Below are positions 54,183-62,015 of a stretch of 64,000 nt of DNA, piece after piece. The notes beneath the pieces are model-generated. The model did no database searches and was not told the origin of the DNA. It saw only the letters and a program-made list of their open reading frames with translations. The position numbers were made by a program, and so were the translations under genes. How positions within the stretch are numbered: the stretch's first letter is position 1; every line of letters starts with the position of its first letter. Source of the DNA: a bacterium (lineage in GTDB: Bacteria > Planctomycetota > Planctomycetia > Isosphaerales > Isosphaeraceae); contig WGMM01000033.1 in the NCBI GenBank assembly GCA_016125085.1, forward strand, positions 124,001 to 188,000. Reading direction: 5' to 3'.

Positions 54183-55127
54183 ATGTCCGTCACCGAAGTC
54201 CCGCTCCGGGTACATGGGGAATTCGTCGCCACGATGAGTCATCCATTCGCTGATTCGAAGGTCAACGACATCGTCACTTGCGACGCGCCGCTGGCGCCGT
54301 TGACCTGGTTGTCGCTGGGTGGCCCGGCCCAATACCTGGCCCGTCCGCGCCATGTCGATGATCTCAGTGAACTCATCCGGATCGCGAACGCAAATGCCAT
54401 CCCCTGGCGTGTTCTCGCAGGCGGGTTCAACGTTCTGGTTCGAGATCAGGGCGTGAACGGCCTGGTGATTCACCTGGTGAGCCCGGCGTTCTCTGACCTC
54501 GAAATTCAGGATAAGTCAGTTCATGTGGGGTCCGCTGTTCCACTTACGGCCTTGATTTCACAGACTGCGCGTGCAGGTCTTTCTGGCCTGGAACAGCTCA
54601 CGGGCGTGCCTGGAACCGTCGGCGGAGCGGTGAAAAGCTCGGCTGCGACTCGCGTCGTGACCCTTGAGCCGTTGATTCGGCGTTTGACGCTGATGGACGC
54701 TGATACCGATGTCGTGACGATGGAACGTCAGGACCTCGCACCTGGACAATCCTGGGCGGATCTTGTCGAAGGGGACGTGATTCTTGATCTGGATCTGGAG
54801 CTGACGCCGGACAACCCCGAATCGGTCGTCAAGCGGATGCGAAATGTCTGGATCCTGAAAAAAGAGCACCAGCCCTATGGCCATCAGGCATCAGCCTGCA
54901 TTTTCCGTGATCCCAAACCAGATCGCACGGCAGAATCCCTGATCGAACAGGCAGGGCTTAAAGGCTCACGAATCGGTGGTGCGGAAGTCTCGGTGCGCAA
55001 CGCCAATTACATAGTCGTCGAACCTAACTGTCAGCCTGGTGACGTTTTGCGATTGATCGACCTCATCCGGGGAGAAGTCGAACGGCAATTCCGGGTCGAG
55101 TTGGCCCTGCGGCTGGAGGTTTGGTAA
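54183..55127 (+). CDS. murB: UDP-N-acetylenolpyruvoylglucosamine reductase
   Basis: 314 residues, type II length. FAD-binding motifs: LSLGGPAQYLARPR, VLAGGFNVLVRDQGVNGLVI and GLEQLTGVPGTVGGAVKSSAA. In the motif usually GSxFKNP the sequence reads ASACIFRDP, so the general-acid Ser is probably Cys here. C-terminal AGLKGSRIGGAEVSVRNANYIV is standard. It makes UDP-MurNAc for peptidoglycan. It is 66 bases after the M14 gene and followed by an ftsQ-like gene. Confidence 0.93.
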   Translation: MSVTEVPLRVHGEFVATMSHPFADSKVNDIVTCDAPLAPLTWLSLGGPAQYLARPRHVDDLSELIRIANANAIPWRVLAGGFNVLVRDQGVNGLVIHLVSPAFSDLEIQDKSVHVGSAVPLTALISQTARAGLSGLEQLTGVPGTVGGAVKSSAATRVVTLEPLIRRLTLMDADTDVVTMERQDLAPGQSWADLVEGDVILDLDLELTPDNPESVVKRMRNVWILKKEHQPYGHQASACIFRDPKPDRTAESLIEQAGLKGSRIGGAEVSVRNANYIVVEPNCQPGDVLRLIDLIRGEVERQFRVELALRLEVW

Positions 55128-55240
55128 CGGCCCGATTTTGCCGATACTATCTGTGGCGTTCGAGTTCGTCCTGCTCTCAGCGACGGTCGGGCGTCCAACC
55201 TGAACCGAATGGATCTCGAGTGCAGGAAGACATTTAAGGC

Positions 55241-56242
55241 ATGTCGCGCGGCGATACCGCAAGTTCATCCGCTGCAGGTCAGGCGACCGTTGCCACACGG
55301 CGCGAATCTTCGCCTGTGCGCGGGGGGGCTGCGCGTGCCGGTCAGAGCGAGCATTTGCTTTCGCGGCGCAAGTTCGGACCACAGTGGGCAGGGGCTCTGG
55401 CTGGGGGAGTGCTCGTCGCTACCGGCGTTTATCACGGTTTATCTTCGATCGAATCGTGGGTGCGTCGTCGCTCTCCTTTTCCGGTCGTAGCCGAGAACGT
55501 AGGTATTCACCCGGACCCGCCTGCCTGGTTAGTCGGTGCTCGCGAGAAGGTCTTGTCTTTCGTTCCGGAATTGACTCGGGCGGACAACCCGGCAAGCCTT
55601 CTGACTCTCGATCCCGCTGAGATCTCCCGTCGTTTGCGGATGAAGATGCCATGGATCGAGTCGGTCGATAAAGTCGTGTTGCGGCATCCGGGAAGTGTCG
55701 ATCTGTATCTCAAGTTTCGTCGGCCTGTCATGGCATTGTCATTGCTTGACCGGTCAACGTATCTACTGGATCACGAAGGCGTAATTCTGCCGGAAGCCGA
55801 TGTTTCGAAACCTTTTCTGGAATCGTTACTCAGATTCAACTATCCCGATTCTCTCGTGCAGCAAGTGGTCAAAAGAGGCGGAAAGGCTCCGGCGGACGTT
55901 CCGGTCGGGCAAATCTGGGAAGACGAACGGATCGGCGAATGTTTGCGTCTGGCACGGTTTCTGATCGAGAAAAGTCAACGAAACGAATCGGATAAACCTC
56001 TCTTCTGGTTCATTGACGGCGTCTCGTTTCCGGACCGTCTGATCGTGAGAACATTCGACGGACTCTGGATCGCCTGGGGGCGGCCGCCTGGGCAGGAACG
56101 TCCCGGCGAACCTGACGCCGCTACGAAGTGGCGGTTTCTGACGACATGGCTGGAAGAAAATCGCACGGAGCCGACGGCCAAACTCAAGCAGTCATTTCTT
56201 GTCTTCGAGAAAGATCGGGCGGTGCTGAGCCGGGGAAGCTGA
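55241..56242 (+). CDS. ftsQ: Cell-division FtsQ/DivIB-like protein
   Basis: 333 residues. A ~45-residue basic and polar cytoplasmic tail, one membrane helix (QWAGALAGGVLVATGVYHGL), a POTRA-like region (NPASLLTLDPAEISRRLRMKMPWIESVDKVVLRHPGSVDLYL split over residues 118-160) and the FtsQ beta domain with RRPVMALSLLDRSTYLLDHEGVILP. In other bacteria FtsQ links FtsBL and the divisome; planctomycetes generally lack FtsZ, so its role here is open. Position after murB matches the classical division and cell-wall cluster. Confidence 0.78.
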   Translation: MSRGDTASSSAAGQATVATRRESSPVRGGAARAGQSEHLLSRRKFGPQWAGALAGGVLVATGVYHGLSSIESWVRRRSPFPVVAENVGIHPDPPAWLVGAREKVLSFVPELTRADNPASLLTLDPAEISRRLRMKMPWIESVDKVVLRHPGSVDLYLKFRRPVMALSLLDRSTYLLDHEGVILPEADVSKPFLESLLRFNYPDSLVQQVVKRGGKAPADVPVGQIWEDERIGECLRLARFLIEKSQRNESDKPLFWFIDGVSFPDRLIVRTFDGLWIAWGRPPGQERPGEPDAATKWRFLTTWLEENRTEPTAKLKQSFLVFEKDRAVLSRGS

Positions 56243-56312
56243 TATTCCTCATGCCATGAAATTGGACAGAGGATCGCCTGAAAGCGACTTCGGATGTGTC
56301 CAGGCCTTCCCC

Positions 56313-57893
56313 TTAGAGCTTTTCGTACTGCTCGGCTCCTGGGGGGCGTTTCAGTTCTTTCGCTCTTTTCGCATGAAAGGCCGCCTGCGTCGAATTGCCC
56401 TGGCGTTCGTAGATCTGGCTGAGCGAGTTATGGATATTCCATTCCTTAGGGAATTTGGGAAGGGAAAGTTCCAGGAGGACTCGCGCTTCTTCGATCTTGC
56501 CCATGCGAGCGAGGACCTGGGCCTTGGTTTCCTGTACGCCGATATCGTTCGAAGATAATTTCAGAGCTCTGTCGCAAAGTTCCAGCGCTTTATCTAAATT
56601 CCGAGGTGGAAATCGATAGTACATGGCTGCAAGATTGTTGAGCGCGACGACATTGTCCGGATTTCGTTCCAGGATTTTTTCGTACAGTTTTCGAGCTTCG
56701 GGCCATTTCTGATTGGAATGGCAAAGGACACTCGCCTTCATCAAAAATTCGATGTCCAGATCTTGCGATTCCAGCCGATTCTGCACCCACAGTCGCACGG
56801 GATCGATCACGGAAAGGTTTTGGGTTGCCCACAAAGTCACGGCGATATCCGACCAGGATTTCGCGAATTCTTTCCTGTTCAGGATCCTGGCGAGCAGGGG
56901 GCTGAAGATCTCTTTTCGCGGCGATTTTCGGGAGATTTCCGCCAGTACTTCCAGTTCTTCGATCCGTTCACGAATTTGCGTTTTCTGCGCTTCAGTGGGG
57001 GAGGGAAGCAAGCGGATTTCGTCGAAGTAGTCGGCTTGCCGCCCCATGATCGTCAGCAATGCCGCGAGCTGGAGATATTCGTCGTCCGTAGGCTTGTCGA
57101 GCCGATCCGAACTTTTCCGGAAGATGTTCGTCTTGAGCTTCTCGAACGTTTCGGCGGCTGAGGCACGAATTCGGGAGGGTTGTTCATCGATTGCCCTGAT
57201 CCATTGAGACCAGAGCAGGTCGGTCGCTACTCCAGGATCATCTGCGGCAAGCGGAGTCAGCAGCTCTTGAAACTTGTCCGGCTGGTTGAAAGTTCTCGCT
57301 CGGCTTGCGAGCACGAACCGGGCTTTTTTCTCCTGATCGTTCTTCAACGGGCCCGCAAGGCTTTGCTCGAATTTCGTGACGGCCAGTGCGATATGCTTCG
57401 CTGTACGCGGCTCGAATTCGATCAGCTTTTCGGCATAGCGAAAGCGATACTCGGCCAATTTCGCCGCAGGCTGGACAGACTCCCAGGCCGCAAGTGAGCG
57501 GAGAGCGTATCCTTCCTGGTCCTTCGCACGGTAGGCATCGTAAAGTCGAAAATAATCCTCGATCTCGAAAGGCCTTCGCAGGATCAGTCTTCTTCCTGTC
57601 AGCAGTGCTTCCGACGGATTTTTCGAAGCGTCGATTTCGGCCCATTCGGCGGACAGTTCGTCATCCGCACGCTTTCGGCTTTCGGTTTCGCCCGATGCTG
57701 TCGCTGCCACTAGCCAGAAAAACAGCAAAGCTGGCGTAGAGAATGTCAGCCACATCAGGATCGATATTGCAATACCCGGCAAAGTCAAAGGAATTCCGTC
57801 TTCTGGCGAAGAGTTCATCACTTTGCGAATTTCATCGATCAGTTTTCGCGAGCCAGTGGCGGAGGGCTGGCGATTCGAACCTTCGTACGACAT
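56313..57893 (-). CDS. Membrane-anchored TPR protein, paralog 1
   Basis: 526 residues. One helix near residues 42-68 (IAISILMWLTFSTPALLFFWLVAATA split) anchors a long alpha-helical domain with TPR units at the C-terminus: WPEARKLYEKILERNPDNVVALNNLAAMYY and IEEARVLLELSLPKFPKEWNIHNSLSQIYERQGN (both longer than shown pattern). It ends in ELKRPPGAEQYEKL. The next upstream gene (58173-59738) is a clear paralog with the same order. Role unknown; probably a scaffold facing outside the cytoplasm. Confidence 0.78.
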   Translation of the reverse strand: MSYEGSNRQPSATGSRKLIDEIRKVMNSSPEDGIPLTLPGIAISILMWLTFSTPALLFFWLVAATASGETESRKRADDELSAEWAEIDASKNPSEALLTGRRLILRRPFEIEDYFRLYDAYRAKDQEGYALRSLAAWESVQPAAKLAEYRFRYAEKLIEFEPRTAKHIALAVTKFEQSLAGPLKNDQEKKARFVLASRARTFNQPDKFQELLTPLAADDPGVATDLLWSQWIRAIDEQPSRIRASAAETFEKLKTNIFRKSSDRLDKPTDDEYLQLAALLTIMGRQADYFDEIRLLPSPTEAQKTQIRERIEELEVLAEISRKSPRKEIFSPLLARILNRKEFAKSWSDIAVTLWATQNLSVIDPVRLWVQNRLESQDLDIEFLMKASVLCHSNQKWPEARKLYEKILERNPDNVVALNNLAAMYYRFPPRNLDKALELCDRALKLSSNDIGVQETKAQVLARMGKIEEARVLLELSLPKFPKEWNIHNSLSQIYERQGNSTQAAFHAKRAKELKRPPGAEQYEKL

Positions 57894-58172
57894 CGACTTC
57901 GATCCGAATTCAGGCGTGCTGGTTCTGGTGAAGATTCAAGATTTGATTAAGTTACATTATAGCGAAGGATGCGACGAAAACGAACCGGTGAAGGCGACGT
58001 TTCCCGCTATTTGGTGGTCTCGATCAAGCCACGAACGATCACGGATCTACGACGTCTTCGAATACTACCGAAGAAGAGGCTTCCGGAACACTTCGAGCGG
58101 ATCGCCGATCGCATTCGCGATACCTGAATCGCCACGCATTCGCGGCCCGGATCCATTCTTACCGGGAACCGA

Positions 58173-59738
58173 TCATGGGAGATTCGCGAAGGCCTCGGTA
58201 CCGGGCGGGCGTTCGAGTTCGGCCAGAACGCGACGATGCCCCTCTGCGACAACTTCATCCCTGGTCCGTTCGTACAACTGGACTAGCGTATTCCGCAAAT
58301 TCCAGTCTTTCGGATAATGGGCGATACATTTTTCGAGTACATCGATCGCCTCCTGGTATTTGCCCATTCGAGCAAGAACTTGCCCCCGGGTTTCCAGGAT
58401 TGCGACGTTCCCGGGCGATCCTTTCAACGCATTATCCGTCAAGGCAATCGCTTTTGCGTAATCGAACGGCCTGGTCTTGTAAAGCGTTTCGGCAAGGTTG
58501 TTTTCGGCGACGAAATCGCCGGGCGATTTCTCGAGAATTCGTGTGTAGATCCTGCGAGCATCGTCCCACCTGGATAAACGGCGGCAAATGTCGCCGGCGA
58601 AATGCATTTGGGCAACATCCGCCTGATCACTCGCCAGATACTCGTTTACCCACTTCGCGATAGGGGCGTCCGAACCAGGCGGCAAACTTGCCCAAACGGT
58701 GATCGCCTGTTGAAGGGCATTCACGTCGCCGGGGGCTTCTGCGAGCTTTCCCAGGAGGATCTGGGCAACGAGAGCGGCTTCCGGATTTTTCTTCTTGAAC
58801 TCCGCGTTCAGGCGGTATTCCTGCAACTCGGCTTTGGCGCGGTCCCGTTCCGCCGGGCTCAAGACGATCAACTCGCGAATGACATCGAAAAACTCCTGAT
58901 CACGCCCCAGAATCACGAGAAGCATCTCGATATCTGCCAGCTCCTGGGGGGTCGGATTGACCAGCCTGAACTTTTTGCGCTGGGAAACCTGGCGCATCAG
59001 TTCGTCGAAGATTCGTTTCGCCTCGGATCTTGCGGCAGTCGTGTCACCGTCGATGTCTTTGATCCACCGAATCCAGGCCAGTTCGACGGCGATATCTACG
59101 GATTCGTTCTCGAGCGGTTTGAGCAAATCGATCGCCCGGTCATAGTCCGCACTGGCGTAGGCCTGACTGGCGAGCAATCGACGAGCCAGGAAATCCTCTT
59201 TTCGTGGCAAACCGCCGGCAAGAGCCTGCCGGATCAGATTCACGGCATCGCTCAACTTTTCGGGATCGGCAGGGGCGAGCTGCATGAGACGTTCCGCGAA
59301 TTTCAGGCGGAAAATCGGCAATTCCGATGCCGGTTTCGATCGCTCGAAACTATTGAGGAACGCGATCGCTTCCGCCTGATCGCCGAGGGCGATCAGGGTA
59401 TCGAAATAAGCCATGAAATCAGGGATTTCGAATCTTCGAGAAGCGATGAGCCGTCGCGCGATCAGATACGAATCCTTCCACTTTCCATCGGCGATGACTT
59501 CTGGCCAGAGGCTACGAAGATTATCGTTCGTCGAACGTTGACGTTCATTGAGACGCGCTATCGTTGTGATGCAAGTCAGAACACCGAAGACCGCTGGAAT
59601 CGATAGAACGAACCAGAACATCAACCTCTTGTAACTGAAGTTGGTAATGGACTTTTTCGATGAGTTATTCCGCTCGGCAGGCGAAGTGCTGACGGCATAT
59701 CGTCTCGACTTCGTGCGACGCGACCCGGATTCGGACAT
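58173..59738 (-). CDS. Membrane-anchored TPR protein, paralog 2
   Basis: 521 residues. A basic polar N-terminus, one membrane helix (LMFWFVLSIPAVFGVLTCI), then helical repeats ending in TPR units: WDDARRIYTRILEKSPGDFVAENNLAETLY and YQEAIDVLEKCIAHYPKDWNLRNTLVQLYER in the same positions as paralog 1. The end ELERPPGTEAFANLP matches ELKRPPGAEQYEKL. The 280 bases between the paralogs are non-coding. Arose by tandem duplication. Confidence 0.78.
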   Translation of the reverse strand: MSESGSRRTKSRRYAVSTSPAERNNSSKKSITNFSYKRLMFWFVLSIPAVFGVLTCITTIARLNERQRSTNDNLRSLWPEVIADGKWKDSYLIARRLIASRRFEIPDFMAYFDTLIALGDQAEAIAFLNSFERSKPASELPIFRLKFAERLMQLAPADPEKLSDAVNLIRQALAGGLPRKEDFLARRLLASQAYASADYDRAIDLLKPLENESVDIAVELAWIRWIKDIDGDTTAARSEAKRIFDELMRQVSQRKKFRLVNPTPQELADIEMLLVILGRDQEFFDVIRELIVLSPAERDRAKAELQEYRLNAEFKKKNPEAALVAQILLGKLAEAPGDVNALQQAITVWASLPPGSDAPIAKWVNEYLASDQADVAQMHFAGDICRRLSRWDDARRIYTRILEKSPGDFVAENNLAETLYKTRPFDYAKAIALTDNALKGSPGNVAILETRGQVLARMGKYQEAIDVLEKCIAHYPKDWNLRNTLVQLYERTRDEVVAEGHRRVLAELERPPGTEAFANLP

Positions 59739-60149
59739 TCCGCAACACTCCAGAACCGACAGAGCCAGTACCTCAGGATCGATCGCCCATGAACCCCGCG
59801 ATCGTTCGTATTCGATAACAACTACTTCAACGATAACCTCTCACGCGGAATTTCGCCAGTCTGCGCCTCTTGGTCACAACTGCGCCTTGTGATCACAACT
59901 GAGGCCGAAGATCTGAAGGGTGCTCCTGAAAATCAAAAGCATATTCAGAGATGTGGGATTCCTGATTATCGAAGTCCACAACCATTTCGTATCGACACCG
60001 GCACGAACGATCGCCAATAAAGCGACCCTGCATCACAGTCGACTTGCGATTTTCAGGAGAAATATCACGGTAAGAATTGAGAAAGCCTGGTGCGAACACC
60101 AGGCTTGATCAATTACGGGTGCAGTTCGGAATTCCGGATTGCGCCTGAT
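59739..60149. other. Intergenic region with terminator
   Basis: About 410 bases between the TPR paralog and a PEP-CTERM gene. Apart from the hairpin at 60083-60106 I see only short shadow frames. The TPR promoter must lie here on the minus strand. Confidence 0.45.
60083..60106 (-). terminator. Hairpin terminator of a PEP-CTERM gene
   Basis: Perfect 10-bp arms AAGCCTGGTG (60083-60092) and CACCAGGCTT (60097-60106) around CGAA. On the minus strand it is followed by TCTCAATTCTTACC, moderately T-rich, and lies 44 bases after the stop of the 60150-60752 gene. Confidence 0.75.
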
Positions 60150-60752
60150 TCAGATCGTGGCACGTCGGCGTCGGCGAGCGACGAAACCGGTTACGAGCGT
60201 CGCGATGGCGCCGAGCACGTAAGTAGAGGGCTCAGGTACGTTGACAGCGGGCGTGTTGAGGGTATAAGCGGCAGAGATCGAGTCTCCGCTCAGGTTAATG
60301 CTGATGCGAACGCTCGTATCGGTTGCGTTGAAACCGGAAAGCGTGCCAGACGGTGTGAACATACCCCTCAGATACACGTCGAGAAAGTTGGTCGACTGAT
60401 TGACGACCTGGTTCTGGGCCGTATTCGAAGCGACGAACGTTCCGAACGAAGCGTTCGTGATCGAGAATCCGCCCATCGTGGCTGGGCTTGTGATGTCGAG
60501 TACACCTGTAACCGCTGGTGGATTCGGACCATCCCAGAAAGTTCCGGTGGTAATTCCGGCATAGTCGCCGGTCCCCGTCGTAGTCGTCAGATAGCTCGTG
60601 AACGTAAAGATTGTGGAATCGAGGAGGCTCGTTCCGTTTTTCGTCGCATTCAAGCCAGTGAACGCGAAGCTTCCGTTCAAGTCCGCCGCATTCGTCCTAA
60701 CTCCGCTCAACATCAAAAGACTGACGATAGCAATGGCGATACGCGTTTTCAC
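60150..60752 (-). CDS. PEP-CTERM protein, paralog 1 of a pair
   Basis: 200 residues. A signal peptide (IAIAIVSLLMLSGVRTNA) and a beta-rich core (LNGSFAFTGLNATKNGTSLL, then GTFWDGPNPPAVTGVLDITSP) precede VPEPSTYVLGAIATLVTGFV and ARRRRRATI. The core is closely similar to the next gene upstream (61068-61673), including FAFTGLNATKNGT and TGTFWDGPNPPAVTGVL. A surface-matrix role after exosortase processing is expected from the signal; the core has no known function. Confidence 0.85.
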   Translation of the reverse strand: MKTRIAIAIVSLLMLSGVRTNAADLNGSFAFTGLNATKNGTSLLDSTIFTFTSYLTTTTGTGDYAGITTGTFWDGPNPPAVTGVLDITSPATMGGFSITNASFGTFVASNTAQNQVVNQSTNFLDVYLRGMFTPSGTLSGFNATDTSVRISINLSGDSISAAYTLNTPAVNVPEPSTYVLGAIATLVTGFVARRRRRATI

Positions 60753-61067
60753 TTGCGGCTCCTGGTCGTGATCGAGGAAGCAATCGTTAGGAATTCAGCC
60801 TGTACGTTCGGCCTCCGATGTCGCCATCGGTTCTTCAAGTGTCATCGGATTCGGAGGTTATGAACTTAAATACTGTCAGGGATTTTTTTCTAAAGTTCCG
60901 ATTTCGGAATCGTGACCCTGCAACGGTGCTATAGGGGAAGCGGAATTTTGTCGGGCTTCTCAGAGTGACTTTTCTGAGGAAGGGACTTTTGACGAACCCC
61001 AAAAAGAAAGGTCGAGGCATATGCCTCGACCTTCGGAATGATTCGCAAACGGGTGGCGAAAGCGATC
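60753..61067. other. Intergenic region between PEP-CTERM paralogs
   Basis: About 315 bases with a terminator for the upstream gene at 61008-61033 and, downstream of it, the expected promoter of the 60150-60752 gene. I see no consensus promoter and no gene. Confidence 0.45.
61008..61033 (-). terminator. Strong rho-independent terminator
   Basis: Perfect 13-bp palindromic arms AAGGTCGAGGCAT (61008-61020) and ATGCCTCGACCTT (61021-61033), followed on the minus strand by TCTTTTTGGGG. It ends the 61068-61673 gene, 35 bases after its stop. Confidence 0.85.
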
Positions 61068-61673
61068 TCAGGACGTCGCTTGTACTTTACGCCGACGACG
61101 ACGAGCACAAGCACCAAGAACCAGCGTCGAAACCATGCCAAGGGCATAGGTCGAAGGTTCAGGAACATTCGTGGGTGAGGTCAGCGTAAAGGCGGCAGAA
61201 ACGGATGAACCGCTCAGGTTGATGCTCACGCGGACATCGGCCGGAGTGGGGCTGAAACCGCTGAGTGATCCAGCAGGGGTGAACATTCCGACGAGCTGAA
61301 CGTCCATAAAGTTCGTCGTCTGGGACAGGATCATGTTGAAGGCCGAGTTGCTGGCCACGAAGGTTCCGAATGACGGATTCGTGATCGAGAAACCTGCCAT
61401 GGTCGCCGGACTGGTGACGTCCAGCACGCCAGTGACCGCCGGCGGATTCGGGCCGTTGAAGAAGGTGCCGGTCGTCACGCCAGAGAAATCGCCTGCGCCG
61501 TTGCTGGTCACAAGGTAATTCGTGAACGTGAAGATCGTCGTGTTGCTGAGGTTCGTACCGTTCTTCGTGGCGTTGAGGCCAGTGAAGCCGAAAGAGCCGT
61601 TCAAACCAGCGGCACTCGCCGTGGTCGAGGCAGCGATCAGCAGGGCCAGCGAAAACAAAATCCGTGATTTCAA
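61068..61673 (-). CDS. PEP-CTERM protein, paralog 2 of a pair
   Basis: 201 residues. Signal peptide ILFSLALLIAASTTASAAG, then GSFGFTGLNATKNGTNLSNT, FTNYLVTSNGAGDFSG, FFNGPNPPAVTGVLDVTSP and FGTFVASNSAFNMI, closely matching the downstream paralog. C-terminal VPEPSTYALGMVSTLVLGA then CARRRRRKVQ is a PEP-CTERM signal. A near-consensus promoter lies at 61756-61784. Confidence 0.85.
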   Translation of the reverse strand: MKSRILFSLALLIAASTTASAAGLNGSFGFTGLNATKNGTNLSNTTIFTFTNYLVTSNGAGDFSGVTTGTFFNGPNPPAVTGVLDVTSPATMAGFSITNPSFGTFVASNSAFNMILSQTTNFMDVQLVGMFTPAGSLSGFSPTPADVRVSINLSGSSVSAAFTLTSPTNVPEPSTYALGMVSTLVLGACARRRRRKVQATS

Positions 61674-61755
61674 GTGTCGCTCCTGACGAGATGCAGAATT
61701 CGGACGAGGTCAGTCGAGAGGCCCAATGAGCCATCTAGAACTACGCATAAGATTC

Positions 61756-61784
61756 TTTATAAAGTGACACCACAATGTTGTCAA
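61756..61784 (-). promoter_or_regulatory. Near-consensus housekeeping promoter
   Basis: On the minus strand TTGACA (61784-61779), a 17-base spacer and TATAAA (61761-61756). It sits 83 bases before the ATG of the 61068-61673 PEP-CTERM gene, so the leader would be about 75 bases. Local sequence is AT-rich. This is the best promoter match seen in the window. Confidence 0.75.
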
Positions 61785-61926
61785 CGAAAAGATTCGGATT
61801 TCTTCAAGATCTCGCGGCAATCTGCCGAAGCTGTCTGCAAAAGTCTTGCTTCGTAACGATTCGTTCGGAAACGCTCACGCATCAGTGAAAACGGCTTGCG
61901 GAGAGAATCGATGTGCCCCAAAAGCG

Positions 61927-61953
61927 AAGAGTTCCGGAAAATCCGGAACTCTT
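61927..61953 (-). terminator. Hairpin terminator of the oxidoreductase gene
   Basis: Perfect 12-bp arms AAGAGTTCCGGA (61927-61938) and TCCGGAACTCTT (61942-61953) with a 3-base loop, followed on the minus strand by CGCTTTTGGGG. It lies 63 bases after the stop of the 62016-63599 gene. Confidence 0.8.
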
Positions 61954-62015
61954 GTGGCTTCGATCGAACTCACGAAGGTCAGTTTCGACGGCTGTTTCGG
62001 AGTGCGAGGCTCGCT

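Larger units (their letters stand above)
61674..62015. other. Intergenic region with promoter and terminator
   Basis: About 340 bases. It contains the promoter of the PEP-CTERM gene downstream (61756-61784) and the terminator of the oxidoreductase gene upstream (61927-61953). Nothing else is seen. Confidence 0.6.

Noticed and set aside
57857..57881. tRNA-like 3' end on the minus strand (GGTTCGAATC ... CCTCCGCCA)
   Set aside because: It resembles a T-loop to CCA end of a serine tRNA, but the T-stem does not pair, no matching 5' acceptor strand exists in the region, and it is inside the start of a TPR gene that reads well through it.
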